Source: Periconia sp. R9002
Taxonomy: Eukaryota > Ascomycota > Dothideomycetes > Pleosporales > Periconiaceae
NCBI GenBank assembly: GCA_023627715.1
Contig: JAMAHW010000158.1
Coordinates: 1-38,018, forward strand
Direction of reading: 5' to 3'
DNA length: 38,018 nucleotides
Shown here: one piece after another, positions 1 to 9,389 of the stretch
Position numbering within the stretch: position 1 is the stretch's first letter
Layout of the letters: each line of letters starts with the position of its first letter
Notes under the pieces: model-generated
What the model saw: only the letters and a program-made list of their open reading frames with translations
Database searches by the model: none
What the model was told of the DNA's origin: nothing
Position numbers and translations under genes: made by a program

Positions 1-251
1 CCCACTTCAAATTTATCCACCGATAAGCTGTTTGCTTGAGCCAGATATCGCGTTGCTTCTACCAGCGTCAGGTCCAGGCACGCTCTACTGCAGATAATGT
101 CGTCTACTAGTAGAGCATTACAGTCTCGTAGAATTTTTTTTTCTATAACTTCCCGTACTTCTAGCGTGTAAAAACGATGTTTAGTTACGGAGCGGCCCCA
201 AAGAAACTGTCGCAGAGTTGTAGAAAAGGGGGAGATTAGCTCCCAGCCACC
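1..251 (-). CDS. Partial unknown protein, runs off left edge
   Basis: An open frame of 83 codons on the minus strand runs from a TAA at 252-254 to the left edge without a stop. It has no methionine, so it is an internal exon or a 5'-truncated relic. The translation has normal, non-repetitive composition, with a motif RQFLWGRSVTKHRF near the start and a segment LLVDDIICSRACLDLTLVEA further on. I do not recognise the family. An AG at the upstream side (around 252-260) could be a 3' splice site, which would make this an exon. Confidence is limited because only part of the gene is inside the window. Confidence 0.4.
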
Positions 252-414
252 TTATGCACACGAAAGACATAAAAGCACGGGAAATCCAAAGCTCTCCCTA
301 ACTTGACGTATTCTAAACCGTTTCTTAATTGTAACGTTGTGTTCTTACCTGCTAGCGCGCACTGTTATTGCCATTTGCTTCCAGCAGTTATTTCGCTGCT
401 AAGTCCCGGGGAGA

Positions 415-720
415 ATGGACCTCTTCGAGTACCTCGACTACTACCCAACGTGGATCTGTACCCCGTGCGGCTACGGGGTAAAGCCGAAGCACTATGAAGC
501 CCACTTAAGGACCCGTCATGCCGATCATCCACAGCTTGGTTCTTCGAAGAAGGTACGACTTGTGGTGGAGGAGCTTATGCAGAAGCCGGTGATGGACCCC
601 GATGCGATTTGCTTCCCAGCGCTTCCCCCAGAATCGCCCGCGCTGCCGTTTCTAGGAGAAGGAGTGGGGGACAGTGAATGGGGAGACCTACTGTTAGTGT
701 ATTGTCCCCCTTATCGATAG
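415..720 (+). pseudogene. OrsD-like (DUF3505-type) zinc-finger protein, truncated
   Basis: The frame starts at an ATG at 415 and encodes 101 residues. Residues 10-35 contain a C-x2-C...H-x4-H zinc-finger arrangement (WICTPCGYGVKPKHYEAHLRTRH), the hallmark of the fungal OrsD-like/DUF3505 group, a family common in fungal accessory DNA and of unknown function. The family is usually several hundred residues long. Here the frame ends about 60 residues after the finger, in sequence that looks like the left end of a Tc1 element (from about 689), so the last ten or so residues are transposon-encoded. I read it as a gene fragment cut by a transposon. It could still be expressed as a short zinc-finger protein. 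The family call rests on the finger pattern and on comparison with the two copies at 8.3 and 13.3 kb. Confidence 0.5.
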
Positions 721-1131
721 CTAGATGCGTATAAATCCTCATCTAATATTCATGCAAGACGGGGCTCCTGGGCACAAGGCTAGTGCTACTCTTCGTGAGC
801 TGACAGAGAGGGGTATAGGGGTATTGAAATGGCCTGCATACTCCCCTGATTTGAACCCTATTGAGACAGTTTAGGACTATATAAAAGACTGGATTAAGCT
901 ACGATACCCTGATTTAGCATATGGCAAGCAATATACGTATGATAAGCTAAGACAAATAGTAAAAGATGCCTGGGACGCTGTTGACGAAGCTTTTTTGAAT
1001 AGTTTAATGGAGTTGATGCTAGCTCGGTGCCAGGCTGTGATTGATGCCCGAGGAGGACCTACAAAGTACTGATTTTGCTAGTAAAAATGGCCAAAAACGG
1101 TTAGTTTTGGGACAATGTACATCACTGATTA
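689..1131 (+). mobile_element. Internally deleted Tc1/mariner element with transposase C-terminus
   Basis: Positions 725-1072 translate to the C-terminal third of a Tc1-type DDE transposase: NPHLIFMQDGAPGHKA, then the AYSPDLNPIE block, ending in ARGGPTKY and a TGA at 1070-1072. One in-frame TAG (around 871) replaces the Trp expected after NPIET, a TGG-to-TAG change typical of RIP. Candidate inverted ends are AGTGTATTGTCCC near 695-708 and its partner GGGACAATGTACATCACT at 1109-1126, both next to a TA, the Tc1 target. The N-terminal two thirds of the transposase are absent. The outer boundaries are approximate. Confidence 0.6.
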
Positions 1132-1725
1132 CCCCCATAAAGCGTGGCCAAATCGTCAGTTTCACCCCTGGCCAACGCACGGGCGTACAAAACTTACGTC
1201 GTCGACCAGTAGACTTGACGATTTTTACGATGTATCCCGGTGGGGAGCCGGTATACGCTTTTCAACCAACTATATCATGAAACGTACTCTAGTGACGAAC
1301 TCTTACTAACAGTACGGTGATCTGACAACAACCACGTAATAATTACACTGTAATATAAGCCACAGAAGCTAGGAAGCTTACACGTGGCTCGCAGACTAAG
1401 ATAGATAGAAGTAAGTCACATGATCGGAGTTTCTGGCGTCTGTGTCTGTGCGCGATTACGAAAAAGTAGATTTTCTACCAACCTTAGAGCGACGTTTAGC
1501 TGCCGTATCAGCTGTGTAGCTGCGACGCGCGGAACAGTGCAGCGTGGCGACCCCGGTCGAAACTTCCGTGTTACGCGCCCGCTGTTATCGGCTAGCGTGA
1601 GATATCCTGCTTCGCGTACCATAAACGCCAAATAGGTGGAAGAGTCTTTCATCACGTGCTCCACCTAACCAGCTTACATTGCCTAGTCTCTTGGCGGCTG
1701 CCTAAAGCGGGGGGTGGGGCGGGGG
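1132..1725. other. Intergenic, no gene seen
   Basis: Only short mutually overlapping frames without recognisable composition occur here. A G-rich tract precedes the hydrolase gene (1708-1730). Confidence 0.4.
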
Positions 1726-3016
1726 ATGGGCTATAATAAGCTCCAAACAACTCTTCTTGTGGGAACGTGTACCGTGACAATGGATATTCTATCAGCATTC
1801 TACGCTACGCTTATTTGCGTCTTTGCCATTTTCTGCATTGTTTTTTACGATGCATTCGTCGTTGAGGCTGTTACACCTTTGAACAATCTCATGGAGATAG
1901 TCGAGCCCGGGTTTTTAGGCAGATCGGCCTACATCCGCTCAATCACGAGTAACAAAGCTTACGACGATGTGGAAAACATCATCGATCAGAGATTGTATGA
2001 TCCAGTCAAAGGAGTTTTCCAATGGCAAAGGCAGACGGGTGAGGTGATCGAGATGCCATACGAACTTTGGGGCAAAGGACCGCGGCTCATCGTGGTAAGT
2101 AGGTTTCCGCATACAATAACGCGGCGTCTAATCAACGAATTAGTGGGTTCTAGGGCTCGGCGGTCAAAGGGAGGCCAAATTATACCGGGTCCGCGAGTTC
2201 AAAACGAATGAAGCTACGCATTTGCTCTTCAATAATGGCCAAGGCTCGATCGAAGAATTAGCGGGAGACATAACAGCATTGGTCGAAATGATCCTGAATC
2301 GCAACGTAAGCAGAGATTGGAAAGAGGTAGTTCTCGTTGGTACTAGTATGGGTGGCATGGTTACTCAACATCTCGCCGTACAATCCCCCCATCTCTGGTC
2401 AAAGTACGTTTTTATTTCGACGACTAGCGACGGTTCAACACTCTGGTGGCCCTACGTTCGAGCGCGCATCTGGAATTGGACCAAGTTGACTTATCAGTTT
2501 ATATGCGGTAAAGGCCTTTTCAAGCATGGTAGAAAAGAAAATTTGGGTGTGGTTCGTCTGCTGGATGTCCTAAGTACATTGTTCACGACCGAGTTTCTTT
2601 GCAGCGATGATGGAGATCGTTATGCTGCTGCAAGGTTCGACAGAAACCTGGATCGTATCATCGCATCGCATTACAAGAGCCAAGAAAGTCCAAAGCCCAA
2701 AAGCAGAACCACCTCGATACACCGCTTCATCTGCTTTATCACAACGTTTAAGACGTATGTGTCAATACTGCGACATAAGGCGCCCTTGAATTTGAAAAGG
2801 GCTATTGCAGGAAAGCCATGCTTGGTTATTCACGGAACAGATGACCCCATAATCCCTGTATCTGGAGGAGAGTCATTGTATGAAGCCATAGGGGGGACTC
2901 ACAATGCTGTTACGTTGCATCGATGTCTTGGTAAATTACATTCTGTCTTGCCTGAAGATGAACAAGCCAGGGAGATTTTCATGGAATTCGTGTTAGGCCA
3001 GGATCGCTTTAGCTGA
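1726..3016 (+). CDS. Alpha/beta hydrolase with N-terminal membrane anchor, two exons
   Basis: Exons 1726-2094 and 2144-3016 join across a 49-bp intron (GTAAGT donor, TCTAATC branch region, TAG acceptor) and restore one frame of 413 residues. The joined reading contains the oxyanion-loop-like stretch VLGLGGQ. The fold's catalytic triad is present: nucleophile Ser191 in GTSMGG, Asp357 in HGTDDPIIP and His389 in GKLHSVLPE. Residues 19-45 form a hydrophobic segment, so the enzyme is probably membrane-anchored or enters the secretory pathway. The substrate cannot be named; esterase, lipase and peptidase activities all fit. The first ATG (1726) is used, but the ATG at 1780 has a better context (ACAATGG) and begins right before the hydrophobic segment. 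No homologous partner gene lies nearby. Confidence 0.8.
2095..2143 (+). other. Intron of the alpha/beta hydrolase gene
   Basis: GTAAGT at 2095 and TAG at 2141-2143, phase 0, with TCTAATC about 15 bases before the acceptor. Splicing here removes the frame break between the two exons. The alternative acceptor at 2151-2153 gives the wrong frame. Confidence 0.75.
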
Positions 3017-3055
3017 CTGTGAAGGCCATGGGACTGTGGAAAAATGCCAAAAAGA

Positions 3056-3086
3056 ACCTACACATATAACTAAACCCCATAGATCC
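3056..3086 (+). repeat. Diverged copy of the element-terminus motif
   Basis: ACCTACACATATAACTAAAC followed by CCCATAGATCC resembles the motif at 13061 and 13602 (CATATATGACCAAACCCC). The mismatches are mainly transitions. Confidence 0.45.
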
Positions 3087-3301
3087 TATAGAAGTTTATT
3101 AGCTTTAATAATAAGATGTAACACCATTAGCCAAATTCCCACTACAACACCAACTCCCAACGCTATAGACGAGTGACAAAAATCCGTATACACACAATCT
3201 AATTAGTATTGATCTGTACTCTGTAAGTAAAAAACCTAATTTCCACTTCGTCGTTGCGTTGTAGTGTTTAGAAGTCGTGTGGTTTGGGCTGCAAGAATGG
3301 C

Positions 3302-3391
3302 GCTAAGCCGTTTTGAATTTCGACGACAAAACTAAGCCGATTGTGGATTTCGATGACAACGCTAAACTAGATCGGGATCTCTATCACATTA
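3302..3391 (+). repeat. Imperfect 30-bp tandem repeat, about 2-3 units
   Basis: Units begin CTAAGCCG (3302), CTAAGCCG (3332) and CTAAACTA (3362) and share a core of the form TTTCGA(C/T)GACAA. Function unknown. Confidence 0.5.
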
Positions 3392-4900
3392 AGCCCCTTT
3401 CTCTGCACTCCACCTCATCCTGCACTCTCCTAAGCTGGAGATGTTGACAGTGCTACCGCTGATGGCGCTTATTGCTGGTGAAGATCATTCTTTATGGAGC
3501 GCTGATTTGCACACGAACGCATCATCTGTAGAGCACGCACAAGGAACGAATACCGAATAAGCATATTCAAAGCTATGGATTTCCATGCTGATGGAAGACC
3601 ATGGCGTGGAAAATCATGGCATGGAAAACCATAATGGTGGATATCCACACACAGCCACATCACGCTAAGCCGCAGTATGACGGTAATCTCAATGCGCACG
3701 GACGAAAGACATCCAGACACGCTACAGTATTGCATCATTTCACTGTTACAGTACAATATTTCTCGGAGCTTCGAAATGTCATCTATGGACCGTGTACGGT
3801 ACTATTCACTCTATGACGCACAGACCGCATTTGAGGCACTCACATTGACTGGTATGTTCTTCAGCCACATACCAGTGCTCAAAGCATTATAAGTGTAGCT
3901 CAAAGCCAGATCGTGCGCTAAAAAGAAGGCATATTGCTTATCGCGTCTGGTTATCGCCGCGACAGTGTTAATTAGTATGTGCTCCGTCTGTGTGTGATTA
4001 CCTATTAAGCTACATATACGAGCGTGTCTGCACAGGCCACATACATGATTCCTTCGTTTTTCTCTTTTCTTTTCTTTTTTTCCCCACACACCTTGTAAGT
4101 ATCATAATCATCACCTGGCTTGCTTAGTTTCGCGCACATCGGATGGCCAGCCTATAGATGTGGCTTCTCGAAACATGGACTTTTACCAGTGTGGAAATTC
4201 ACAGCATTGGAAAGGTTCGTCCGGTGGTGCTGACACCAGCAACACTCTGTACAGAAAAAGTGACGAGCGTCACGTTTCAATAACGGCGTTTCAACGAGCC
4301 GATATTGTCATCAGCTTTACCCGAGCTGATTAGCCCGCTATGTCCTGATTAAATCGCCGGTAACACTGCAGTCGATGGCCTTACCACGGGTGACTTATTA
4401 TATTGTAGTGGCTCGCTATATAAGACAAACTACGTCATTAACTCAAAACGCTTCTTTTCTTGTGCGTCGTCAGCAGCTTAGCAACTTTGCCATGGCGGCA
4501 GGTCGCTTAGGACTGGGGCGAAACACGAGTTGGTCCTAGTCGGTACTTACTTACTTCCCCGAAACGCGTAAGCGAGAAGAGCCTCACGATGGAAGCTCCG
4601 CTGACGTAGTGCATAGGTATCGTTTGTGAATTCCACTTCATACATTGCACACTCGATGTGCTTATCGTTACTGTAGAGTTGCTAAGCCGCTGATGATGCG
4701 TGAGAAAGTGCTTTGAGATGATGGTGCAGTCCATTCTTCGGACGTCAGGACCCGAAAACTAAATGTACACAGCATGGTTCTGTTAAAGGATGACTTAATT
4801 ACAACAACATGTGGAGTGGGGTCCACTCCGTTACAAATAAATAGGAAGACTCAGCCCTTAAGTAGATTCTACACGCTCCATCTTCCAGACCTAGACTATT

Positions 4901-5392
4901 ATGACAGCTGTTAATTTCAAAGACGTCCGTTCCTCATTTGGTACTGAAGGAGTTCGCGTGGCCGAATTTTTGCAAAACTCCTTTACGACGTACAATGAAC
5001 GTGGCACTACGATCCGATTTTCTGCACACAACAAGTGTTTCGCCATATCGCCTGCTACAGATATTCCTCTGTCTAGCGTAAGAAAGATTCTGGCAAAGTG
5101 TCCAGTGCCATGGTGGAAGTATACCGTCACCGAAGATTCATCCAACAATCGATATATTATATCCTTGAAACCGGTGGAACCGAAACACTCGGGAATTATA
5201 TACCCCGACGGAAGTCTATACCCCGACGGAAGTCTATACCCCAACGTAAGTCTATACCCCGAGAGAATTATATACCCCGGGAGAAATCTATACCCTGAGA
5301 GAAGTCCATACCACAAGAGAAGCTGGAAGGAAAGGTCTCTCGCTAAGCTCAGGAAATTTTTCTTGATTAGAGGAGGTCGAAGTGATAGCTGA
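4901..5392 (+). CDS. Hypothetical protein with hexapeptide repeat tail
   Basis: An ATG at 4901 opens a 163-residue frame that I do not recognise. Residues 1-98 have ordinary mixed composition with no clear signal peptide. Residues 99-137 are about seven copies of a hexapeptide of the form (I/L)-Y-P-x-x-x (for example LYPDGS), encoded by an 18-bp minisatellite. The tail is basic (RSWKERSLAKLRKF). The stop TGA (5390-5392) overlaps the start of homology to the secreted-protein family of the 7.1-kb gene, but in another frame. The frame could therefore be an independent small gene or the altered 5' half of a decayed paralogue. No resemblance to the N-terminus of the 7.1-kb protein is clear. Confidence 0.45.
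   Translation: MTAVNFKDVRSSFGTEGVRVAEFLQNSFTTYNERGTTIRFSAHNKCFAISPATDIPLSSVRKILAKCPVPWWKYTVTEDSSNNRYIISLKPVEPKHSGIIYPDGSLYPDGSLYPNVSLYPERIIYPGRNLYPERSPYHKRSWKERSLAKLRKFFLIRGGRSDS
5192..5312 (+). repeat. 18-bp coding minisatellite
   Basis: Six full units at 5203, 5221, 5239, 5257, 5275 and 5293, preceded by a partial one, follow the pattern CCCCGACGGAAGTCTATA. The first two are identical and later ones diverge. Unit length is a multiple of three, so copy-number change would keep the frame open. Confidence 0.85.
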
Positions 5393-5757
5393 ACGGGCTC
5401 CGTATCAGCAAGAGGGGTGCGGTCCTCGACGTGATTGCGTTGGAGAAGTCTATAGACTCTCAGGTACTCGCGGCAATGGTTTTCGACATGTATAAGCTTC
5501 AATCGGACGACGTGTCGACCAATTCGATCCGCGCCACACAGGCCCAGACGGACGGTAAGCAAGATCCTCTGCTTGCTATGTGCGTGTATCCGGAGGGGGC
5601 CGATGCGGAACAGGCACACAAGTTTTGCGTTGGTGACGAACTGGATGGTGCACCATCAACAAACGGTGGAGAGAAGCTGGCTGCGCGTGCGGATCTTGGG
5701 GAACTTGTTGCCGTCGGTAAATCAGCGGCCTGTCTAATCTTGAAGATTTTCTGCTAA
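5392..5757 (+). pseudogene. Truncated paralogue of the secreted protein at 7.1 kb
   Basis: Positions 5392 to about 5660 translate to a segment clearly homologous to the central part of the 7084-7979 gene. Both copies share the blocks VFD(M/V)YK, TNSIR, QAxTDGK, (C/L)YPE and FCVG(D/N)ELDG. The homologous part begins around NGLRISKRGAVLDVIA with no start codon, and after FCVGDELDGAPST the sequence diverges from the paralogue and ends in an unrelated Leu/Ala-rich tail with a TAA at 5755-5757. The 5' half and the final Cys-containing segment are missing, so it is read as a broken copy. An alternative is a chimeric gene using the 4901 frame as its 5' part, but that needs a frame change. Confidence 0.65.
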
Positions 5758-7083
5758 ACCTAGCAACGCGTCTGCATGGATATGGAATCAGCTATAGAGT
5801 TCTCTGCAGCCGGGGCCTTAGTTGGGCTATTCCTAGCCATGATGAATGGGCTCGATGGAAGGTTGACCTTTTTGATTTTGATTTTGGGCTGGACATGCTT
5901 TATTCCTTCGTGTTTCGTTTATCGTTTTGCTTGATTTTGCTGGTACATAAGCTGTTTTTAGCTTCTCGTTTAGAATCAAACACGGTTTATTGCTTTTAGC
6001 CTTACTAGTTACCTTATTCCCCTTATACCTAATGACGAATCATGTTGTCATTCATGCTGTACGTACACTTATTGACCGCTCACGAGTTTACTAATTGCTC
6101 GCAGGGATTCCACTGTCTCTACTTGTTTAGATATCTACACCTCTGACTTAGTAGATTCCATATCCGCCTTAGATTGAGTGCTGGTAGGCGCTCGTAACTC
6201 TTACCCTACCTATATGTGGAGGATTAGTTATTGAATGGAGGTTTACTAGTCTCTCCCCTTATTTATTAGTAGGCGTAGACGCATAATGCTACATACTATA
6301 AGAGCTTGCTAGTGTAGGACAAACCCATTGGATTTCTAAGATATAAATAGGTATACGTAAAATCACTACGGAACCATTGTGAAGACACCATGAACATACG
6401 AAGAGAGATACGTCAGTGTCATGTATATACGCTAGAGCGAGCTAGGTCCTTTACGTTAACTATGTACGCCCCCTACTATTGTTAGGATGTGTGTAGGGGC
6501 TGCGTAGACATACAACTAAAGGTAGAAGTATAGTCCGCATTATGCAGTGGAAAGAGTATAAGTAAAGGATATGTAAAAAGAGTTTAGCGCTTGGACCGCT
6601 ACGAGTTGTAGGCGCTATAGTTATTCGCCTGGTTAGGCGCCCATAGCAGCGCAGGCCGCTTGCCGTGCTATTCTATTCGCAATGGCTTTCTGGTATGGAT
6701 TTCACGCTTAGGTTTAGGTGCAGAACAGAAACGCGGCGTGGTGCTCGGCCCGCTTTGCCGCGTGAATCGCACGCTTGTGTTTAGGTGTAAGACAGGACCG
6801 TGGCGTAGTGTTTGGTTTGCTTTGCCGTATAGATTCTACGCCGTGTTTAGGTGTAAGACAGAAACGTGGCGTAGCGTTTCTATTTACCAACAGTTAGACA
6901 GCAGAGTACCCAACAGGCGGGATTAGGTTATTATTAGTATGTGGCTAAGAGGACGTTCTATTTATTCCTTTACTCTCTACAACGCTCCGTTATCCGCCCA
7001 CATCTTCACAAATACTACTCATCTACTTCATTCTTCACGTCTAACGTTATACCTTTCTATATCATTTACATATCATTGTTACG
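5758..7083. other. AT-rich intergenic or decayed repeat DNA
   Basis: No supported gene. The stretch is AT-rich and rich in TA-containing words, consistent with decayed repeats, and contains the 66-bp tandem repeat at 6713. The one longer frame (6660-6926) is mostly made of that tandem repeat. Confidence 0.4.
6713..6880 (+). repeat. 66/67-bp tandem repeat, about 2.5 units
   Basis: Units start at 6713, 6780 and 6846 with TTTAGGTG(C/T)A followed by GACAG and GTGGCGTAG-type sequence. The first unit is GC-richer; later units differ from it largely by C-to-T/G-to-A changes. Confidence 0.7.
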
Positions 7084-7979
7084 ATGAAGGCAACAGTAAG
7101 GCACTATCCATAATCCATTCTGTCTGTGCCCCACGCCTCGGTTAACTCCGTTTGACCTAGATAACTATCGTCCTTGCTACCCTTGCCTCCGCGGCAGCGG
7201 CTATTCCGTTTGAGCCGTCGAAAGCTACTCGCTCTATTGGAGGACAAAACACCCTCCAATTGCTTCCGTCCGATGTACATGGCCCTGACATCAACGCTCT
7301 GCAACATGCTCCGGCGAATCTAAGCAGTAGCCTACGAGCATTCCTCGAGAGATATCAACCGTTGGCGGACGTCGCTAGCGCGCAGGTTGGCGCGAAGGAA
7401 CAAGCGGCGTTTACCTCAGCGGGCCACTGCTTTGCCGAATTCCCTTGCTTCTCTGTCGAGCGAGGGGCTGTGGCAACCATCGGTGATGAGCAAGAGGTTA
7501 CGCAAGCGCAGGTTTCTGCCATCCTAGATAGCCTCACTTCGTCGCCAACCGCTACATTTGACTACGACCCGGGCACTTTGCTACATGGACTGAAGCGCTC
7601 CTCTAACGGGGCGACCCTCGAGGTGATTGCCGCAGACAACTCCATGCCTTCTCACGTGCTGGCAGGTATGGTGTTCGACGTGTACAAGATGCAGCACGAC
7701 GATCCGACCACCAACTCGATTCGAGGTGTCCAAGCCAAAACCGATGGAAAAGAACGTCCATTTGTAGCGCTGTGCCTCTACCCTGAAAAGGTCGACGCTA
7801 CACAGGCTCATAACTTTTGCGTTGGAAACGAACTGGATGGTAGTCCTATGGTTACACCGCAGGGCACAACAAAACGCTCATCTCAGGATAACTCGCATGA
7901 TGGCGTTAAGAAAGCCTGTGAGATATATGGGGGAATGCACCCAGTATGCGGCTATCTCTATCCTATCCCAGGGCGGTAA
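7084..7979 (+). CDS. Putative secreted cysteine-containing protein, two exons
   Basis: The continuous frame from about 7161 has no upstream ATG and meets a TAG at 7158. A splice resolves this: ATG at 7084, exon 1 7084-7095, a 65-bp intron 7096-7160 (GTAAGG donor, GTTAAC as branch candidate, TAG acceptor), exon 2 7161-7979. The product is 276 residues and begins MKATITIVLATLASAAAAIP, a textbook signal peptide. The mature part has six cysteines (two near GHCFAEFPC, then LCLYPE, NFCVG, KKAC, HPVC), enough for three disulfides. I do not recognise the family. Size, secretion and cysteines fit a small secreted or effector-type protein, but this is inference. A broken paralogue lies 1.3 kb upstream. 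Confidence 0.65.
7096..7160 (+). other. Intron in the signal-peptide region of the secreted protein gene
   Basis: GTAAGG...TAG, 65 bp, phase 0 after the fourth codon. It joins an ATG to the hydrophobic stretch ITIVLATLASAAAA, which otherwise has no start. Confidence 0.6.
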
Positions 7980-8306
7980 CTGCACTGAGATCTGAGTGCA
8001 GTTTTACGCTAATGATGAAATATTCATACCCTGACGTGTATGCGTAAAGGATAATAGGATCTTTGGGATTCAGGATCCGAAGGTGGCCCCTGCACCCTCG
8101 GCCCGTCCCTTTTTCCGAATCCCATTGACCCCCTAATGTCCATTCATCACCTCGCCGCTACTAAGCTACTAATCACCAACTAATAATATAATAAACCACG
8201 CTTAACAGTAGTATTCCGTCTTGTGAAAGTAAGTAACGTAAGCTGCTAGTACTACTTACTGGCTCTCTGTCTCTACTTAGCGTTGGGCTAGCACGCCTTA
8301 TAGGCT
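7980..8306. other. Leader of the OrsD-like element copy 1
   Basis: From about 8025 this matches the leader of the second copy (13085-13329) in order: CCCTGACG, GGATCCGAAGG, GCACCCTCGG, TTTTTCCGAAT, CACCCCCTAA-like and TACTAGTACTAC-like blocks. CATAC-CCTGAC-GTATG-like dyads occur at the start of both leaders. Confidence 0.5.
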
Positions 8307-8600
8307 ATGCCTTCTCCTCCGTTTCCACCGTCACCATCGACCCAAGCAAACCGTCTCCGGCAGCTCGTTGCATACGTTGGCGAGCCCTACTGCTTCCTTA
8401 TCTGCAGAACATGTCGCATTGCCCTGCCCTTATCCCGTGTTGCGAGCCACTTTAGCAGCACCAGTGGCCATACGTATAGCAGGGCTGACTGTGCTCGCCT
8501 GCGTACCGCCTGGGAGGCTATTTTCCCTCCCTCCTACCCTATTAAGCTTTGCAACGAGAACGACCTCGCCAACTGGACCTACCCTCAGACGCCTACTACC
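8021..8600 (+). repeat. Element-like repeat copy 1 (leader plus 5' coding region)
   Basis: Homologous to 13081-13608 over leader and about 95 codons. The coding part is about 90% similar by eye, the leader less so. Confidence 0.7.
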
Positions 8601-9384
8601 CCAATCCCGCAACTTCCCATCTACTACGAGCTTCATTGCAGCTACCAAGACCCAGCCACAGGTCAACCATGCCCTACTCTCTACAGCAATAAGAAGCATA
8701 TTCAAAGCCACTGTCGTAAGCAGCACGGCTGGCAGAACACTCGAAGGCGAGGAGGGCAGAGAGACTCAGTTGCACAAAAGCAAGAACACTGCCAGCCCTG
8801 GGAAGCCAACGTGCCGTGCCAGCGCCTGACAGGAAAAGGTGCCTTTTGGCGTGTGAAACTAGTCGCTCCATACAACCAGGAAAAGGAGAGACAAAAAGAG
8901 AGGCGAGGCACAAGAAGCCAGTACCACGCTTGCTGCTGCTAGTACGTGGGACCAGCTAGAAGCCCAACTTGACCAGCAGGTCGCTAGCCAGATAACCACC
9001 GGCACCAGCCTTCGTTACCCGGTGCATCCCTCCCCATGGCTGGAGAAGACGAGATGGATCGCGCACCAAGGGCCGGGCCTCCACTATATCCTCACACCAG
9101 GTCAACTGGAGGCGATCGGCCTGATCCCTGCAAGTGCTCTGCCCTCTCGCTCCCAGTCCGCCGCAGGGCAGCGGAGCAGGTCGTCTCTTCCTTCTTCCTC
9201 TTCCGTTTGCACTTACCCGACTTCTTCGCTTCAGTGTGTTAGTAATGCTAGGAGTAGGTCTGTCAGTCCTGCTACAACATTGCCGACGGCGAATGATCAG
9301 ACGTATGGCCAGACCACAGCGATCAAGCACCTCGAGAACCTTTTAGACTGGGACGATTGTATGGTTATCAATAACTTAATCTAA
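8307..9384 (+). pseudogene. OrsD-like (DUF3505-type) gene, copy 1, frameshifted
   Basis: An ATG at 8307 opens a frame with two zinc-binding clusters: C-x2-C with downstream His residues near residues 31-60 (CFLICRTCRIALPLSR...H...H) and a second C...C...H-x4-H around residues 112-140 (ending SHCRKQHGW). It stops at 8942. The reading continues in a shifted frame (ASTWDQLEAQLDQQVASQ, then HPSPWLEKTRW) to 9384, so a small indel lies between about 8880 and 8925. In the family the finger region is followed by exactly such a Trp-containing segment, which supports one broken gene. The last 60 residues turn Ser-rich and may contain a further frame change. Not expected to be functional in full length. 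Confidence 0.6.
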
Positions 9385-9389
9385 CCAGG

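Larger units (their letters stand above)
3017..4900. other. Intergenic, repeats only
   Basis: No convincing gene. The stretch holds a diverged copy of the element-end motif (3056-3086), an imperfect 30-bp tandem repeat (3302-3391) and a pyrimidine-rich tract near 4053-4090. Short frames here lack family resemblance and mostly lack ATG starts. Confidence 0.4.

Noticed and set aside
3469..4734. Several 70-95 codon frames on both strands
   Set aside because: Most lack ATG, overlap each other and show no protein-family pattern; the stretch looks intergenic.
4891..5619. 242-codon minus-strand frame over the minisatellite
   Set aside because: It is antisense to the repeat and to the paralogue homology on the plus strand; its repeats only mirror the 18-bp unit.
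6660..6926. 88-codon plus-strand frame
   Set aside because: Largely a translation of the 66-bp tandem repeat; no ATG in good context and no homologue pattern.
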